This document shows, piece by piece, positions 45,409 through 55,009 of a DNA stretch of 58,703 nucleotides. Origin of the DNA: Verrucomicrobia bacterium UBA3222 (GTDB lineage Bacteria > Verrucomicrobiota > Verrucomicrobiia > Opitutales > UBA9783); assembly GCA_002363035.1 (NCBI GenBank), contig DEWA01000040.1:1-58703 (forward strand), read 5' to 3'. The translations under genes were made by a program, and so were the position numbers. The notes beneath the pieces are model-generated. The model worked only from the letters and a program-made list of their open reading frames with translations, was not told the DNA's origin and did no database searches. Positions within the stretch are counted from its first letter, which is position 1, and every line of letters starts with the position of its first letter.

Positions 45409-46593
45409 ATGGATGTCGATCAACAGTGGGCAATTTTTGAACAAAACACTGAAAAAGTTGTCGGGGGGGAAGATATTCGAAAAAAGCTGACCGCTGCCAA
45501 GCAATTGCGCATCAAACTGGGCGTTGACCCGACCCGACCCGATTTAACGTTCGGGCACTGGGTTGTTTTCAACAAACTGCGCCAACTGCAGGATTTGGGG
45601 CATCATATTATTTTTCTCATCGGGGATTACACAACGCAAATCGGCGATCCGAGCGGTCGCTCCTCCACTCGCCCAATGTTAACAAAGGAACAAATCGAGG
45701 AAAATTCCAAAACTTATTTGGATCAGGCGTTTAAAATTCTCGATCGCGATAAAACCGAAACGCGCCGCAACAGCGAGTGGTTCGGCGAAATGAACTTCGG
45801 CGACTTACTTTCTCTTACGCGCCATGTAACGGTGGCACAGATGCTCGAACGGGATGATTTCACGAAGCGTTATCACGACAAAACGCCGATTGCGCTGATT
45901 GAATTCCTCTACCCCGTCCTGCAGGCATACGACTCGATCAAGCTGGAAGCGGATGTTGAACTCGGCGGCATGGATCAGCTTTTCAACCTGTGCATGGGGC
46001 GACAGTTCCAAAAAATCTTCGGGCAAACGGAGCAAGGCATCCTCTGCATGCCACTGTTGGTCGGATTGGACGGCGTAAAGAAAATGTCCAAAAGCCTCGG
46101 CAATTACATCGCTTTTAACGATTCGGCAACCGATATGTACGGAAAGATTATGTCCGTTCCTGACACGGTGATGTGGGATTATTTCAAGCTCTTGTTGCTG
46201 GAAACGTCGGAACAAATCGAAGCCCGCAAACAACAGCATCCGATGGCGATGAAGAAGGAACTCGCCCGTCGAATTTTAACGAAATTTTTTGGTGAAGCGC
46301 AGGCTTTAGAGGAAGAAAAGCATTTTGAAACGGTTTTTTCGCAAAAAAAGCTCCCGGACGACCTGCCGGAGTTTTCGGCGCATCAATTCTCAAACTGCAA
46401 AACGCTCATCGACATCATCGCCGCAACAAATTTATATACGGGCAGTAAAAAAGAATTGAAACGTCTCGCGGAACAGGGCGGCATCGAAGTCAACGAGCAA
46501 CGCGTGACCGATCCGCAGGCAACCTTGGATTTAAATCGAACGAATGTTATTCGCGTCGGGAAGCGTTTGTTTTTCCGCATCCGCCCCGAATAG
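45409..46593 (+). CDS. tyrS: Tyrosyl-tRNA synthetase
   Basis: 394 aa. It has the HIGH-box region LTFGHWVVF, KMSKS (GVKKMSKSLGNYI) and a C-terminal S4-like RNA-binding domain (ELKRLAEQGGIEVNEQRV). The HIGH box has Phe in place of the first residue (FGHW), as known in one bacterial TyrRS subgroup. It charges tRNA-Tyr. It starts 46 bases after the last MFS gene. Confidence 0.94.
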   Translation: MDVDQQWAIFEQNTEKVVGGEDIRKKLTAAKQLRIKLGVDPTRPDLTFGHWVVFNKLRQLQDLGHHIIFLIGDYTTQIGDPSGRSSTRPMLTKEQIEENSKTYLDQAFKILDRDKTETRRNSEWFGEMNFGDLLSLTRHVTVAQMLERDDFTKRYHDKTPIALIEFLYPVLQAYDSIKLEADVELGGMDQLFNLCMGRQFQKIFGQTEQGILCMPLLVGLDGVKKMSKSLGNYIAFNDSATDMYGKIMSVPDTVMWDYFKLLLLETSEQIEARKQQHPMAMKKELARRILTKFFGEAQALEEEKHFETVFSQKKLPDDLPEFSAHQFSNCKTLIDIIAATNLYTGSKKELKRLAEQGGIEVNEQRVTDPQATLDLNRTNVIRVGKRLFFRIRPE

Positions 46594-46769
46594 CGACTTT
46601 AAATGGGATACCTTTGAAATCCAACAAAGCATTTTTTGGAACTTCAACTTGAACTGTCTTTCGACAAAAAGCTTTAAAAGCGGAGCAGTAAGGAAATTAA
46701 TTTGCTCGATAAGTACACTGTTAAACGTTCGCCGTTGCCGATTTTTCTCCATAATCTCACGATAAAAGC

Positions 46770-47483
46770 ATGTTAACCGATCCTATGTCCTTGTGTGGCG
46801 AACAGACGGCACAACCGGGCGCGTTGTACGTGGTTGCAACACCACTCGGGAACCTGGGCGATATCACGTTACGTGCCATTCGTATCCTTGAAACCTGCGA
46901 TGTGATTGCCTGCGAAACCCCGCGCATCACGCAACGTTTATTGGCGGCTTTGGATATTCAAAAGAAACGCTTATTCACCTACCGCGATGCCGGCGAAGAA
47001 AAAAGTGCGCAACATTTAATCGATATTTTAAAAAACAAACGCTCCGTTGCCCTGGTCAGCGACGCCGGAACGCCGACCATCAGCGATCCGGGCTATCGCT
47101 TGGTCAAACAATGCCACGAAGCACAAATTCCAGTCATTCCGATCCCGGGAGCCAACGCCGCCCTGACGGCACTGAGCGTCTCGGGCTTCCCAACACATGC
47201 ATTTGTATTTTTAGGCTTTTTACCTGTTAAATCGGGTGCTCGCAAAAGATTATTGGAAACATACAAAAACTTCGACGGCTCCATCATTTTTTACGAATCA
47301 CCCTACCGCATCCGAAAAACTCTCGTTGCTTTGAAGGAGATTTTCGAACACGACCGTTTGGTTTTCATTGCCCGCGAACTCACGAAACTGAACGAAAGTT
47401 TTTATCGAGGGACACTGTCGGAGTTGGATGAAAATTCACTGCCCGAGAAAGGTGAATATACGATGGTTGTTTCACCGAAGTAG
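46770..47483 (+). CDS. rsmI: 16S rRNA 2'-O-ribose C1402 methyltransferase RsmI
   Basis: 237 aa tetrapyrrole-methylase-fold protein. Family blocks are LYVVATPLGNLGDITLRA, ACETPRITQRLL, SDAGTPTISDPGYRLV and SGFPTHAFVFLGFLP. It methylates C1402 of 16S rRNA, tuning decoding at the P site. The initiator may be the ATG at 46785 rather than 46770. The usual C-terminal extension is short. Confidence 0.92.
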   Translation: MLTDPMSLCGEQTAQPGALYVVATPLGNLGDITLRAIRILETCDVIACETPRITQRLLAALDIQKKRLFTYRDAGEEKSAQHLIDILKNKRSVALVSDAGTPTISDPGYRLVKQCHEAQIPVIPIPGANAALTALSVSGFPTHAFVFLGFLPVKSGARKRLLETYKNFDGSIIFYESPYRIRKTLVALKEIFEHDRLVFIARELTKLNESFYRGTLSELDENSLPEKGEYTMVVSPK

Positions 47484-47686
47484 CCGATAATCATTTTCAA
47501 CCTTCCAAAGCTCGTCCTTTAAGAAACCAAAAGGAACGGTCAAAAAAAACCGAAAAACAATCGTACTCAAAACCAAATAACTCAAAGCTATTGTCGCCCG
47601 TTCGGTCCCGAACTTATCGCCAAATTCACAACGCACCGCCTCCGCACTTCATCCTGAAAAAGAAAAACCAACCCTTCGAAGCACCT

Positions 47687-48670
47687 CTAATGTCGATACG
47701 CATCATGCAGTCGAAACAGACCGTACAAACTTCCGTCTTGCTTTAATACCGGCAATACGTTTAGCGGATGCGGTCGGTCTTCCATCAACTGTAACGCTTC
47801 TTCCAATTTAATATCCTCAAAAACAGTAATCGGCTGGCACGACATCATATCGGATGCCACTAATTGTTCCAAAGATTTCTCCGATTGCAACGACCGACGA
47901 ATATCCCCCTCGCAAATCAAACCGACAAGCCTATCGCCATCCATAACAAACGCGGCACCCAGCGGTTTTTCCGTCATGGCAATCACCACCTCCCGCAACG
48001 AACTTTCGGGCTTTAGACAAGCCACCTGCTTCAACGGACGCGCGCAATCTCCGACGGTGCGGCTGAGACTTTTCCCCAACTGCCCACCCGGGTGAAAACG
48101 CAGAAAATCCTCATGTTTAAACCCGCGCGCCTGCATCAACGCACACGCCAATGCATCACCGAGTGCCAACGCAACCGTCGTACTGGATGTCGGCACAAAT
48201 CCCATCGGATCCGCCTCCCTTGTTACCGAAGCATCCAACACATAATCCGCCGCTTCCGCCAACGGCGACGATAAATTTCCGACCATCGCAATCACGGGCG
48301 ATTGAAATTGGTTAATAAACGGCAACAAATCCAACAATTCACGCGTACTCCCGCTGCGCGACAGCATAATCGTCGGATCGCCGTGTGAATAAATCCCCAA
48401 ATCCCCGTGCAATGCCTCCGCCGGATGCAAATAAACTGCACGCGTCCCCGTACTGTTGAACGTCGAAGTTAATTTTTGTGCGATATAACCGGATTTTCCG
48501 ATCCCAGAAAAAACAACCTTCCCTTTGTATTTAAGAATCAACTCCGCAACATGCGAAAACGCTTCACAGTCAAAACGCTCATAAAGCTGATGTAAGCTTT
48601 TGGCTTCTTCCGATAGGACCTGTTTCGCAATCGAACTGAAATTCACAACCTTACAACCGTTTTCTTCCAA
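47687..48670 (-). CDS. kdsD: D-arabinose 5-phosphate isomerase (SIS plus two CBS domains)
   Basis: 327 aa. The SIS domain (about residues 45-180) has GIGKSGYIAQKLTSTFNSTGT and LSRSGSTRELL; two CBS domains follow (about 210-325). It converts ribulose 5-phosphate to arabinose 5-phosphate for Kdo, an inner-core lipopolysaccharide sugar, consistent with the lpx genes nearby. It follows xseB on the minus strand with a 52-base gap. Confidence 0.92.
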   Translation of the reverse strand: MEENGCKVVNFSSIAKQVLSEEAKSLHQLYERFDCEAFSHVAELILKYKGKVVFSGIGKSGYIAQKLTSTFNSTGTRAVYLHPAEALHGDLGIYSHGDPTIMLSRSGSTRELLDLLPFINQFQSPVIAMVGNLSSPLAEAADYVLDASVTREADPMGFVPTSSTTVALALGDALACALMQARGFKHEDFLRFHPGGQLGKSLSRTVGDCARPLKQVACLKPESSLREVVIAMTEKPLGAAFVMDGDRLVGLICEGDIRRSLQSEKSLEQLVASDMMSCQPITVFEDIKLEEALQLMEDRPHPLNVLPVLKQDGSLYGLFRLHDAYRH

Positions 48671-48722
48671 TTAAAAATAAAACGCAACATTTTCTCACAA
48701 CAATCCATCCCGTCGATAAACT

Positions 48723-48998
48723 TTAATCCGTATCGCATTGCTTCCCGTTCTTCTCTTGCTCCGATACTTCCGTCATCGTTCCGTCATCATTTAACCGTTT
48801 CAGTGAAAAATCGGCGCGTTCCAAATGCGCTTGGCAAATTTTTTGATAAACCAGCCCTTCTTCGTAAGTTTTCACCAAACGCTCCAACGGAATATCGCCA
48901 GCTTCCAATGTATGAACAATCGCTTCCAGGCGTTGCATCGCAACTTCGAACGGAGGTGTTTTTTTGCTTTTCTTATCGATCACGAGAACTACGCTCAA
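48723..48998 (-). CDS. xseB: Exodeoxyribonuclease VII small subunit
   Basis: 91 aa. The family core FEVAMQRLEAIVHTLEAGDIPLERLVKTYEEG is complete. XseB binds XseA to form the nuclease that degrades single-stranded DNA in both directions; xseA is not in this window. Its 5' end faces the formyltransferase gene. Confidence 0.9.
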   Translation of the reverse strand: MSVVLVIDKKSKKTPPFEVAMQRLEAIVHTLEAGDIPLERLVKTYEEGLVYQKICQAHLERADFSLKRLNDDGTMTEVSEQEKNGKQCDTD

Positions 48999-49071
48999 AA
49001 AAGCAAAGAGTGATTAAAAAGTCAAAAACAATCGCAAAGTCTTGTCTACACTCAACTGTCTTAAGAAACAT

Positions 49072-49834
49072 ATGAATGCTACCTCTCCCGTTTACGTCGT
49101 AACCTACGATTGCCCGCATCGAAAAACGTACGATGTGTTAATGTTGCTGAAAGCCAAAGGTTATCGGAATGTCACGGTGTTTTGTCACCCCATGACGTAC
49201 AAAAAGACGTTCCGACCTCTGTTGCAACATCGTCCATCCGACCTGCACGCCATTGAAACGCAAAGGCTTTGCCGAAATTTGGATTTTCGATGCATATCGC
49301 TACCGTCCATCGAGTATTTATCCGACCATATCAACGAGATCGGCGAGACACCTGTTTTAATCGCAGGTGTGGGGCTTATACCAAACGATTTGCTCCACAA
49401 GGTCACGTTCATCAATGCACACCCGGGGTACTCACCGTACGCAAGAGGTTTGGATGCTTTTAAATGGAGCATTCTGAAAAATTTGCCAATCGGGGTTACG
49501 GTACACACCTTAAGTGGGGAGTTTGAAGAGAAGAGAAGAGAAGAGAAGAGAAGAGAAGAGGGATATCACCGACACGGGGTTATATATCACACGCATGCAT
49601 CTACAACCGACCGAAGCGGATACATTCCACTCCATGGCATACAAAGTCTACGAATATGAAATTTCATTGCTCGTTCAATCGCTCGAAATGTACGACAGTG
49701 CCCTCAAAAAAAATCGTATTATCGAACCGTTATCGGACTTTCCGTCAACGCGTCGCATGCCCAATGATTTGGAACGTACCTTGGACTTAACGCTGAGAAG
49801 TTATCATTGTGATTTAGCGCAATATCCCTGTTAA
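49072..49834 (+). CDS. Phase-variable sugar N-formyltransferase-like gene, currently out of frame
   Basis: The first 150 residues, from the ATG at 49072, are a formyltransferase N-terminal half with the catalytic Asn/His motif (FINAHPGYSPYARGLDAFKW) and the following strand (LPIGVTVHTLSGEF). Seven GAAGA units then interrupt it. As sequenced the frame runs to a stop at 49659. The proper C-terminal half lies in the next frame, contains the catalytic-Asp motif (ITDTGLYITR) and runs to 49834. One extra unit, or two fewer, would join the halves. Full-length enzyme would formylate an amino sugar (ArnA/QdtF-type chemistry). The product currently made would lack the catalytic Asp. Confidence 0.75.
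49525..49559 (+). repeat. GAAGA pentanucleotide tract, 7 units
   Basis: Seven perfect GAAGA units inside the formyltransferase-like gene. Each unit shifts the frame, so slippage would switch the gene. Both relevant frames stay open through the tract, coding for Lys/Arg/Glu-rich linker. Confidence 0.95.
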
Positions 49835-49872
49835 ATGAGTTCCCGTCATGGAGACAATATGTCTATATTTAA

Positions 49873-50307
<435 letters not shown>

Positions 50308-50420
50308 GGATGCACATCGGCATCGGGTTGTGCCGTTGCGGCGGCTCATAACGGTTCCAGCAATGTGTTTAAGATTGAAATAACCGCCGAAAATTTGCAG
50401 ACTGCGGGTGGGTTGTTCTC

Positions 50421-51719
50421 ATGAAACAAAAAACATTGCGGCGTTCGGTTACGCTTTCTGGAAATGGTTTACATACGGGGCTTCCCGCATCGATTGTTGT
50501 TTCGCCGGCACCCGAGGAGCATGGTCTTGTTTTTTATGTTCGAAACGGCGGAAGTGTCATTCAAATTCCCGCATCGCTTGATTACGTTGACGATTGCGTG
50601 CGTGCGACATCTTTAAGCAAAGACGGCATCAAAATTCACACCGTCGAACATCTGCTGAGCGCCTGTTACGGCTTGGGGATCACAAATGCGCGCATCGAGT
50701 GCGACGGTTGCGAAATCCCGATTCTGGACGGTTCCGCCAAACCATGGGTCGAAGCTTTTCTGTCGGTCGGTTTGGAAACGCAATCGGCGGAAGCGGCTTG
50801 TTGGGAAATCACGGAGCCGATTTCCATGGTTAAAGACGATCGCTCGATTATGATGTTGCCGTATGACGGTTTGAAAATCACCTGCACTTCGACCGACGAT
50901 CGCAAAACCCACACGCAACATTTATCGTTGGACATTGACGCAGACATTTATGAACGCGAACTGGCTTCGGCGCGCACCTTCTGCACCTACGAAGATATCG
51001 AACCGCTCATAAAAGCCGGAAAAATCAAAGGCGGCACGCTCGACTGCGCCGTTGTCATCAAGGGCGATCGATTGCTTTCAAACGAACCGTTGCGCTACCC
51101 TGATGAGTTCGTACGCCACAAAATTCTCGATATTTTGGGCGATTTGGCGTTGCTGGGACACACCGTCAAAGGTCACATCATTGCCATCAAAACGGGGCAC
51201 GCGCTCAATATCGCACTGGCAAAAACCATCCGTGCGCAGGAAGAAACATCATCATTGCCGTTGCCCGATCGCGACGATTCGGCGGCTCTGGACATTTATG
51301 AAATTTTAAAGCACCTGCCACACCGCTACCCGTTCGTCATGGTCGACCGCGTTTTAACGTTGGGTGAAGACACGGTGGTTGCCGTCAAAAACATAACGAT
51401 GAATGAACCCTGTTTCACGGGGCACTTCCCGGAAAATCCCGTTTTCCCGGGCGTATTGCAACTCGAAGCCATGGCGCAGACGGCGGGGCTGTTGCTCGGA
51501 AGCCGCTTGGGCGGAAACGGCACGTACAAACAGGCGTTTTTCATGAGCGCGGATAAGGTTAAATTTCGGCAAATCGTTCAACCGGGCGACCAACTGCGCA
51601 TCGAAGTAAAATTGCTTAAAATCAAAAATAACCGCATCGGTTACGCCGAAGGGCAATGCTTTGTGAAGGATAAAGTCGTCTCTTCCGCAGAATTGATGTT
51701 CATGATGGGAAACCGCTGA
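50421..51719 (+). CDS. lpxC/fabZ: Bifunctional LpxC-FabZ fusion
   Basis: 432 aa. Residues 1-270 are LpxC, the zinc deacetylase that commits UDP-3-O-acyl-GlcNAc to lipid A; the zinc ligands are His77 (HTVEHLLSA), His233 and Asp237 (HKILD), and His247 is the likely catalytic base. Residues 290-432 are FabZ, the 3-hydroxyacyl-ACP dehydratase, with His335 (GHFPENPVFPG) and Glu349. Such fusions are known from Bacteroidota and some other Gram-negative groups. lpxA follows immediately, so one unit joins acyl-chain supply with lipid A synthesis. Confidence 0.95.
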   Translation: MKQKTLRRSVTLSGNGLHTGLPASIVVSPAPEEHGLVFYVRNGGSVIQIPASLDYVDDCVRATSLSKDGIKIHTVEHLLSACYGLGITNARIECDGCEIPILDGSAKPWVEAFLSVGLETQSAEAACWEITEPISMVKDDRSIMMLPYDGLKITCTSTDDRKTHTQHLSLDIDADIYERELASARTFCTYEDIEPLIKAGKIKGGTLDCAVVIKGDRLLSNEPLRYPDEFVRHKILDILGDLALLGHTVKGHIIAIKTGHALNIALAKTIRAQEETSSLPLPDRDDSAALDIYEILKHLPHRYPFVMVDRVLTLGEDTVVAVKNITMNEPCFTGHFPENPVFPGVLQLEAMAQTAGLLLGSRLGGNGTYKQAFFMSADKVKFRQIVQPGDQLRIEVKLLKIKNNRIGYAEGQCFVKDKVVSSAELMFMMGNR

Positions 51720-51720
51720 T

Positions 51721-52500
51721 ATGCCTGTCCATCCGACCGCCGTTGTCGAACCGGGTGCCTCGTTGGATGAAGGCGTGACGGTCGGCGCGTATGCCTATAT
51801 CGGTGCACACGCAATCGTCGGCGCAAACACCGTCATCGAACATCACGCAACAGTCGACGGGTATACGACCGTCGGGAAAAATAATCACATTTATCCTTAC
51901 GCCTTTATCGGCGGCAAAACGCACGATTTAAAGCACAAAGGCGGCGTTTGTCGACTGAACATCGGCGACGGGAATACCTTCCGCGAATATGTTTCGGTTC
52001 ACACCGCTACCGCCGACGGCGATGCAACCGTCATCGGGAATTGCAATTACATCCTGGCATACTCGCATATCGGGCACGATTGCCGTCTGGGCGATCACAT
52101 TATCATGAGCGCGCAGGTGGCAACGGGCGGGCATGTTCATATTGACGATTATGCCAACATCGGCGGGAATTCCTCCATTCATCAATTTTGCCGTATCGGC
52201 GCGTATGCGATGCTCGCCGGGCACAGTTTTTTGAAAAAAGACCTGCCGCCGTTTATGATCGCCGCCGGTGCTCCCGCCGTCGTGAAAAGCTACAATCGCA
52301 TCGGCATGATGCGCAACAACTTTTCGGAAGACGAACGTACCTTCATTAAAGCGTGCTTCAAATTGCTGTACGAATCGCACTTCAATCGCACGCAGGCGTT
52401 GGAGGCGGTTCGGAAGTTACCGGATTTTTCACGTTATCCGAAAATTAAGCATGTTTTGGAGTCATTTTTTGAGGAAAATTCCGAGAGAGGACTGGCGTGA
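51721..52500 (+). CDS. lpxA: UDP-N-acetylglucosamine acyltransferase LpxA
   Basis: 259 aa left-handed beta-helix with repeated hexapeptides and a helical C-terminus. The catalytic His lies in the SHIGHDCRLG repeat. It transfers 3-hydroxyacyl from ACP to UDP-GlcNAc, the first lipid A step. It starts one base after lpxC-fabZ. Typical length; the CDS ends before the transferred ABC cluster. Confidence 0.95.
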   Translation: MPVHPTAVVEPGASLDEGVTVGAYAYIGAHAIVGANTVIEHHATVDGYTTVGKNNHIYPYAFIGGKTHDLKHKGGVCRLNIGDGNTFREYVSVHTATADGDATVIGNCNYILAYSHIGHDCRLGDHIIMSAQVATGGHVHIDDYANIGGNSSIHQFCRIGAYAMLAGHSFLKKDLPPFMIAAGAPAVVKSYNRIGMMRNNFSEDERTFIKACFKLLYESHFNRTQALEAVRKLPDFSRYPKIKHVLESFFEENSERGLA

Positions 52501-52533
52501 TAATGTGTTAAATTAAAGGAAGAAGGAATTTCC

Positions 52534-53235
52534 ATGGGGATGATGTTGCAGACAACGGAGCTTTGCAAGTTCTTTAAAAAACAAAAAGCGGTCGACAAGG
52601 TATCGCTGAACATTGAAAAGGGAAAGATATACGGACTGTTGGGACCGAACGGAGCCGGAAAGTCTACCATTCTGAAAATGATCGTCGGAATGTTAAAGCC
52701 CGATTCGGGAGAAATTCTGTTCGACGGAAAACCGTGGAGCCGCAAGGTGCTCGTCAAAATTGGCGCTTTGATCGAAAATCCGCCGATTTACGAAAATCTG
52801 TCCGCAAGAGACAACCTGAAAGTTCGAACACTGCTGTTGAATGCGGATGAGAAGAAAATCGATGCCGTATTACGAACCGTTTCTCTCACGGATACCGGAA
52901 AGAAAAAAGCCGGGCAGTTCTCCCTCGGCATGAAACAAAGACTGGGGATTGCCATGGCGCTTCTCGGAAATCCCGAGTTATTAATCTTGGATGAACCCGT
53001 CAACGGTCTGGATCCGATAGGCATTGAGGAGCTGCGTCAATTGATCCGTTCTTTTCCGGCGCAGGGAATGACGGTTATTCTTTCCAGTCATATTCTTTCG
53101 GAAGTACAAATGGTCGCCGATCATGTGGGAATTATCTCGAACGGAATTCTGGGATATGAAGGTCCGTTGAAAGCGGGAGAAAATCTGGAAGAACTTTTCA
53201 TGAATGTGGTAAGAGAAAACGGAAAAAACCGTTAA
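52534..53235 (+). CDS. lanF: Lantibiotic-immunity-type ABC transporter ATPase (LanF-like)
   Basis: 233 aa. Walker A GPNGAGKST (residues 37-45), signature FSLGMKQRLGIAMALL and Walker B LLILDEPVNGLDP. It has the short form typical of BcrA/LanF proteins that expel peptide antibiotics from the membrane. A strong SD (GGAAGAAGG) precedes the ATG, unlike most genes here. This and the two permease genes form a compact operon resembling those of Firmicutes. No lantibiotic biosynthesis gene or sensor kinase is next to it. Confidence 0.85.
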   Translation: MGMMLQTTELCKFFKKQKAVDKVSLNIEKGKIYGLLGPNGAGKSTILKMIVGMLKPDSGEILFDGKPWSRKVLVKIGALIENPPIYENLSARDNLKVRTLLLNADEKKIDAVLRTVSLTDTGKKKAGQFSLGMKQRLGIAMALLGNPELLILDEPVNGLDPIGIEELRQLIRSFPAQGMTVILSSHILSEVQMVADHVGIISNGILGYEGPLKAGENLEELFMNVVRENGKNR

Positions 53236-53240
53236 GTCTA

Positions 53241-53981
53241 ATGATTAACATTCTTAAAGCGGAGTATAAGAAAACAAGGAACACCATGGAACGCAGAGGG
53301 ATTGTACTCTTTCCGGTAGCGGTGTTTGCGTTGGCTTTTGTACTGACTTTGGGCATGACCGAAAGCTACGCGGAGAGCGTGTGGAACTGGTGGTATGTGC
53401 TTATGCTTCCGGGGATGATTGCCGTTTTCTGCTATCTGTCCTTATCAAGGGAGAAAAAAACCAAATACTGCCATATGATGACGCTTCCCGAAGATAAAGG
53501 AAAGTTGATGCTGGGTAAGATCCTTTATATGGGATGCGCGATCTTGGTGTCCAATGTCATTATATTCGCGGGAGCTTTTGTCGGCGGAACGCTTCTGACG
53601 ACGAGCGTACCCGTGGGCGGTGCCGTTGCTTCCGTATTTGTACTGACTATTTCGGAACTTTGGCAAATACCCTTGTTTCTGTTCCTCGGCGAGCGCTTCG
53701 GTATGGTTTCGGAACTGTTGGTATGCGTCTTTTTGTCAATCGGCGGAATCGTTGCGGCATCCTCCGAAAAATGGTTTATTTTACCTTCCGCAATCCCGGG
53801 AAGAATTTTATGTCCGTTGTTGCATGTGCTTCCCAACGGTATTAAGGCGGAGGTCGGAGATCCGCTTCTGAATACCGCGGTGATTTTACCGGGGATAGGT
53901 ATTTCCGTTATATGGTTTGGCATTGCGACAACATTGTTTCTTTATTGGTTTCGGAAATTCGAGGTGAATCAAAAATGCTAG
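53241..53981 (+). CDS. lanE: Lantibiotic-immunity ABC permease (LanE/MutE-like)
   Basis: 246 aa with about six membrane segments. N-terminus MINILKAEYKKTRNTMERR matches MutE/EpiE-type immunity permeases: a cytoplasmic amphipathic start, then paired membrane helices. It starts five bases after lanF and overlaps lanG by seven. Codons are AT-rich and SD-led, unlike its neighbours. Confidence 0.75.
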   Translation: MINILKAEYKKTRNTMERRGIVLFPVAVFALAFVLTLGMTESYAESVWNWWYVLMLPGMIAVFCYLSLSREKKTKYCHMMTLPEDKGKLMLGKILYMGCAILVSNVIIFAGAFVGGTLLTTSVPVGGAVASVFVLTISELWQIPLFLFLGERFGMVSELLVCVFLSIGGIVAASSEKWFILPSAIPGRILCPLLHVLPNGIKAEVGDPLLNTAVILPGIGISVIWFGIATTLFLYWFRKFEVNQKC

Positions 53982-54718
53982 GGAGATCTCTCAAAGCGGA
54001 CTTTTTAAAAATGAAAAACCTGCCCGTTTTATGGGCACATATTTGGCTCCCCGTTGCGATCAACGCATTGTTTTTATTCTATTATGCCTTTACGGGATGG
54101 AGTGCATCCGCGAAGATTATCGGTTTTTTCGAGTCCGTCGGAGCGGGATTTCCGATTTTAATCGGGATCTTTGCCGCCGATGTCGCGGAGCATGAACAGA
54201 ATGCCGGTCGTTTCCAAAATTTACTCTCCCAACCCCGTAAGACGACGGCGTTTTGGTCGAAGCTTATCTTTCTGTCGCTCTCGGGACTTTTCTCGGTTGT
54301 TTTGACGGCCGTGATTTTCGGAGCGGGATTTCGGATGATCGCAAATAATTGCGATATCGGTATGATCACATATTTGACGGCGGCACTGATGATGTGGTGC
54401 AGCGCTATTCCGCTTTACATCGTGCAAATGATCATCGCATTCCGTTTCGGGAAAGGCGCGTCCGTCGGAACGGGTCTTTTTGCCGGACTGCTCGGCGCAC
54501 TCATGCTTACGGATTTAGGCAGGCTTGTGTGGGAATATGTACCGCCGTCATGGACGGGAAGAATGCCGGTCACGTATTTGCGCGTTGTGGTTGGAACACC
54601 CGATGCAGTCAACGAGTTAAAAAAGGCGATACCGATCGTTTGCGTTGTCACAATAATGAGTTTGTTGTGTTACCGACTGTGGGCTTCCCGCTTTGAGGGC
54701 GACAGGATAACGGAATAG
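53975..54718 (+). CDS. lanG: Lantibiotic-immunity ABC permease (LanG/MutG-like)
   Basis: 247 aa from the ATG at 53975, preceded by GAGGTGAAT as SD; the frame is open to 53912 but that part overlaps lanE without similarity. About six membrane segments; the block MLGRSLKADFLKMKNLPVLWAHIWLPV is typical of the second LanEFG permease. With lanF and lanE it would make the complete transporter. Confidence 0.75.
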   Translation: MLGRSLKADFLKMKNLPVLWAHIWLPVAINALFLFYYAFTGWSASAKIIGFFESVGAGFPILIGIFAADVAEHEQNAGRFQNLLSQPRKTTAFWSKLIFLSLSGLFSVVLTAVIFGAGFRMIANNCDIGMITYLTAALMMWCSAIPLYIVQMIIAFRFGKGASVGTGLFAGLLGALMLTDLGRLVWEYVPPSWTGRMPVTYLRVVVGTPDAVNELKKAIPIVCVVTIMSLLCYRLWASRFEGDRITE

Positions 54719-54821
54719 ACGCTTGGGAAAATTCGCGGGAAGGAGTAACCGTTTACGGTTCGCCCTCGCTCTGCCCTTTCCTCAAACGTCTTCCGTATCC
54801 GACGCCCTGCGGTCGCCGCGT

Positions 54822-54968
54822 CTACCGTTCAAAATACGACGCGCCCTGTCGCGGTACCGACGTCGGGAATTGGTTCCGATGTCGCAAATGCCTGACGGAA
54901 TGCGACCCTAAGCCGACATGTTCCACGTAAATCGGTGCAAACGCCTGATGATTGTTGATTTCTGCCAT
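54822..54968 (-). CDS. Small unknown ORF with a perfect SD, next to the LanFEG operon
   Basis: 48 codons from the ATG at 54968, preceded seven bases upstream by AGGAGG, a Firmicutes-style SD. The peptide begins MAEINNHQAFAPIYVEHVG and has no motif I recognise. It lies between lanG and the T3SS chaperone gene and probably arrived with the lan genes. It may be a truncated gene whose 3' part was lost, or an artefact. Confidence 0.3.
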   Translation of the reverse strand: MAEINNHQAFAPIYVEHVGLGSHSVRHLRHRNQFPTSVPRQGASYFER

Positions 54969-55009
54969 AAAACCTCCTGTTAACTTTTCCTGATTATTCC
55001 CGTTAACTA

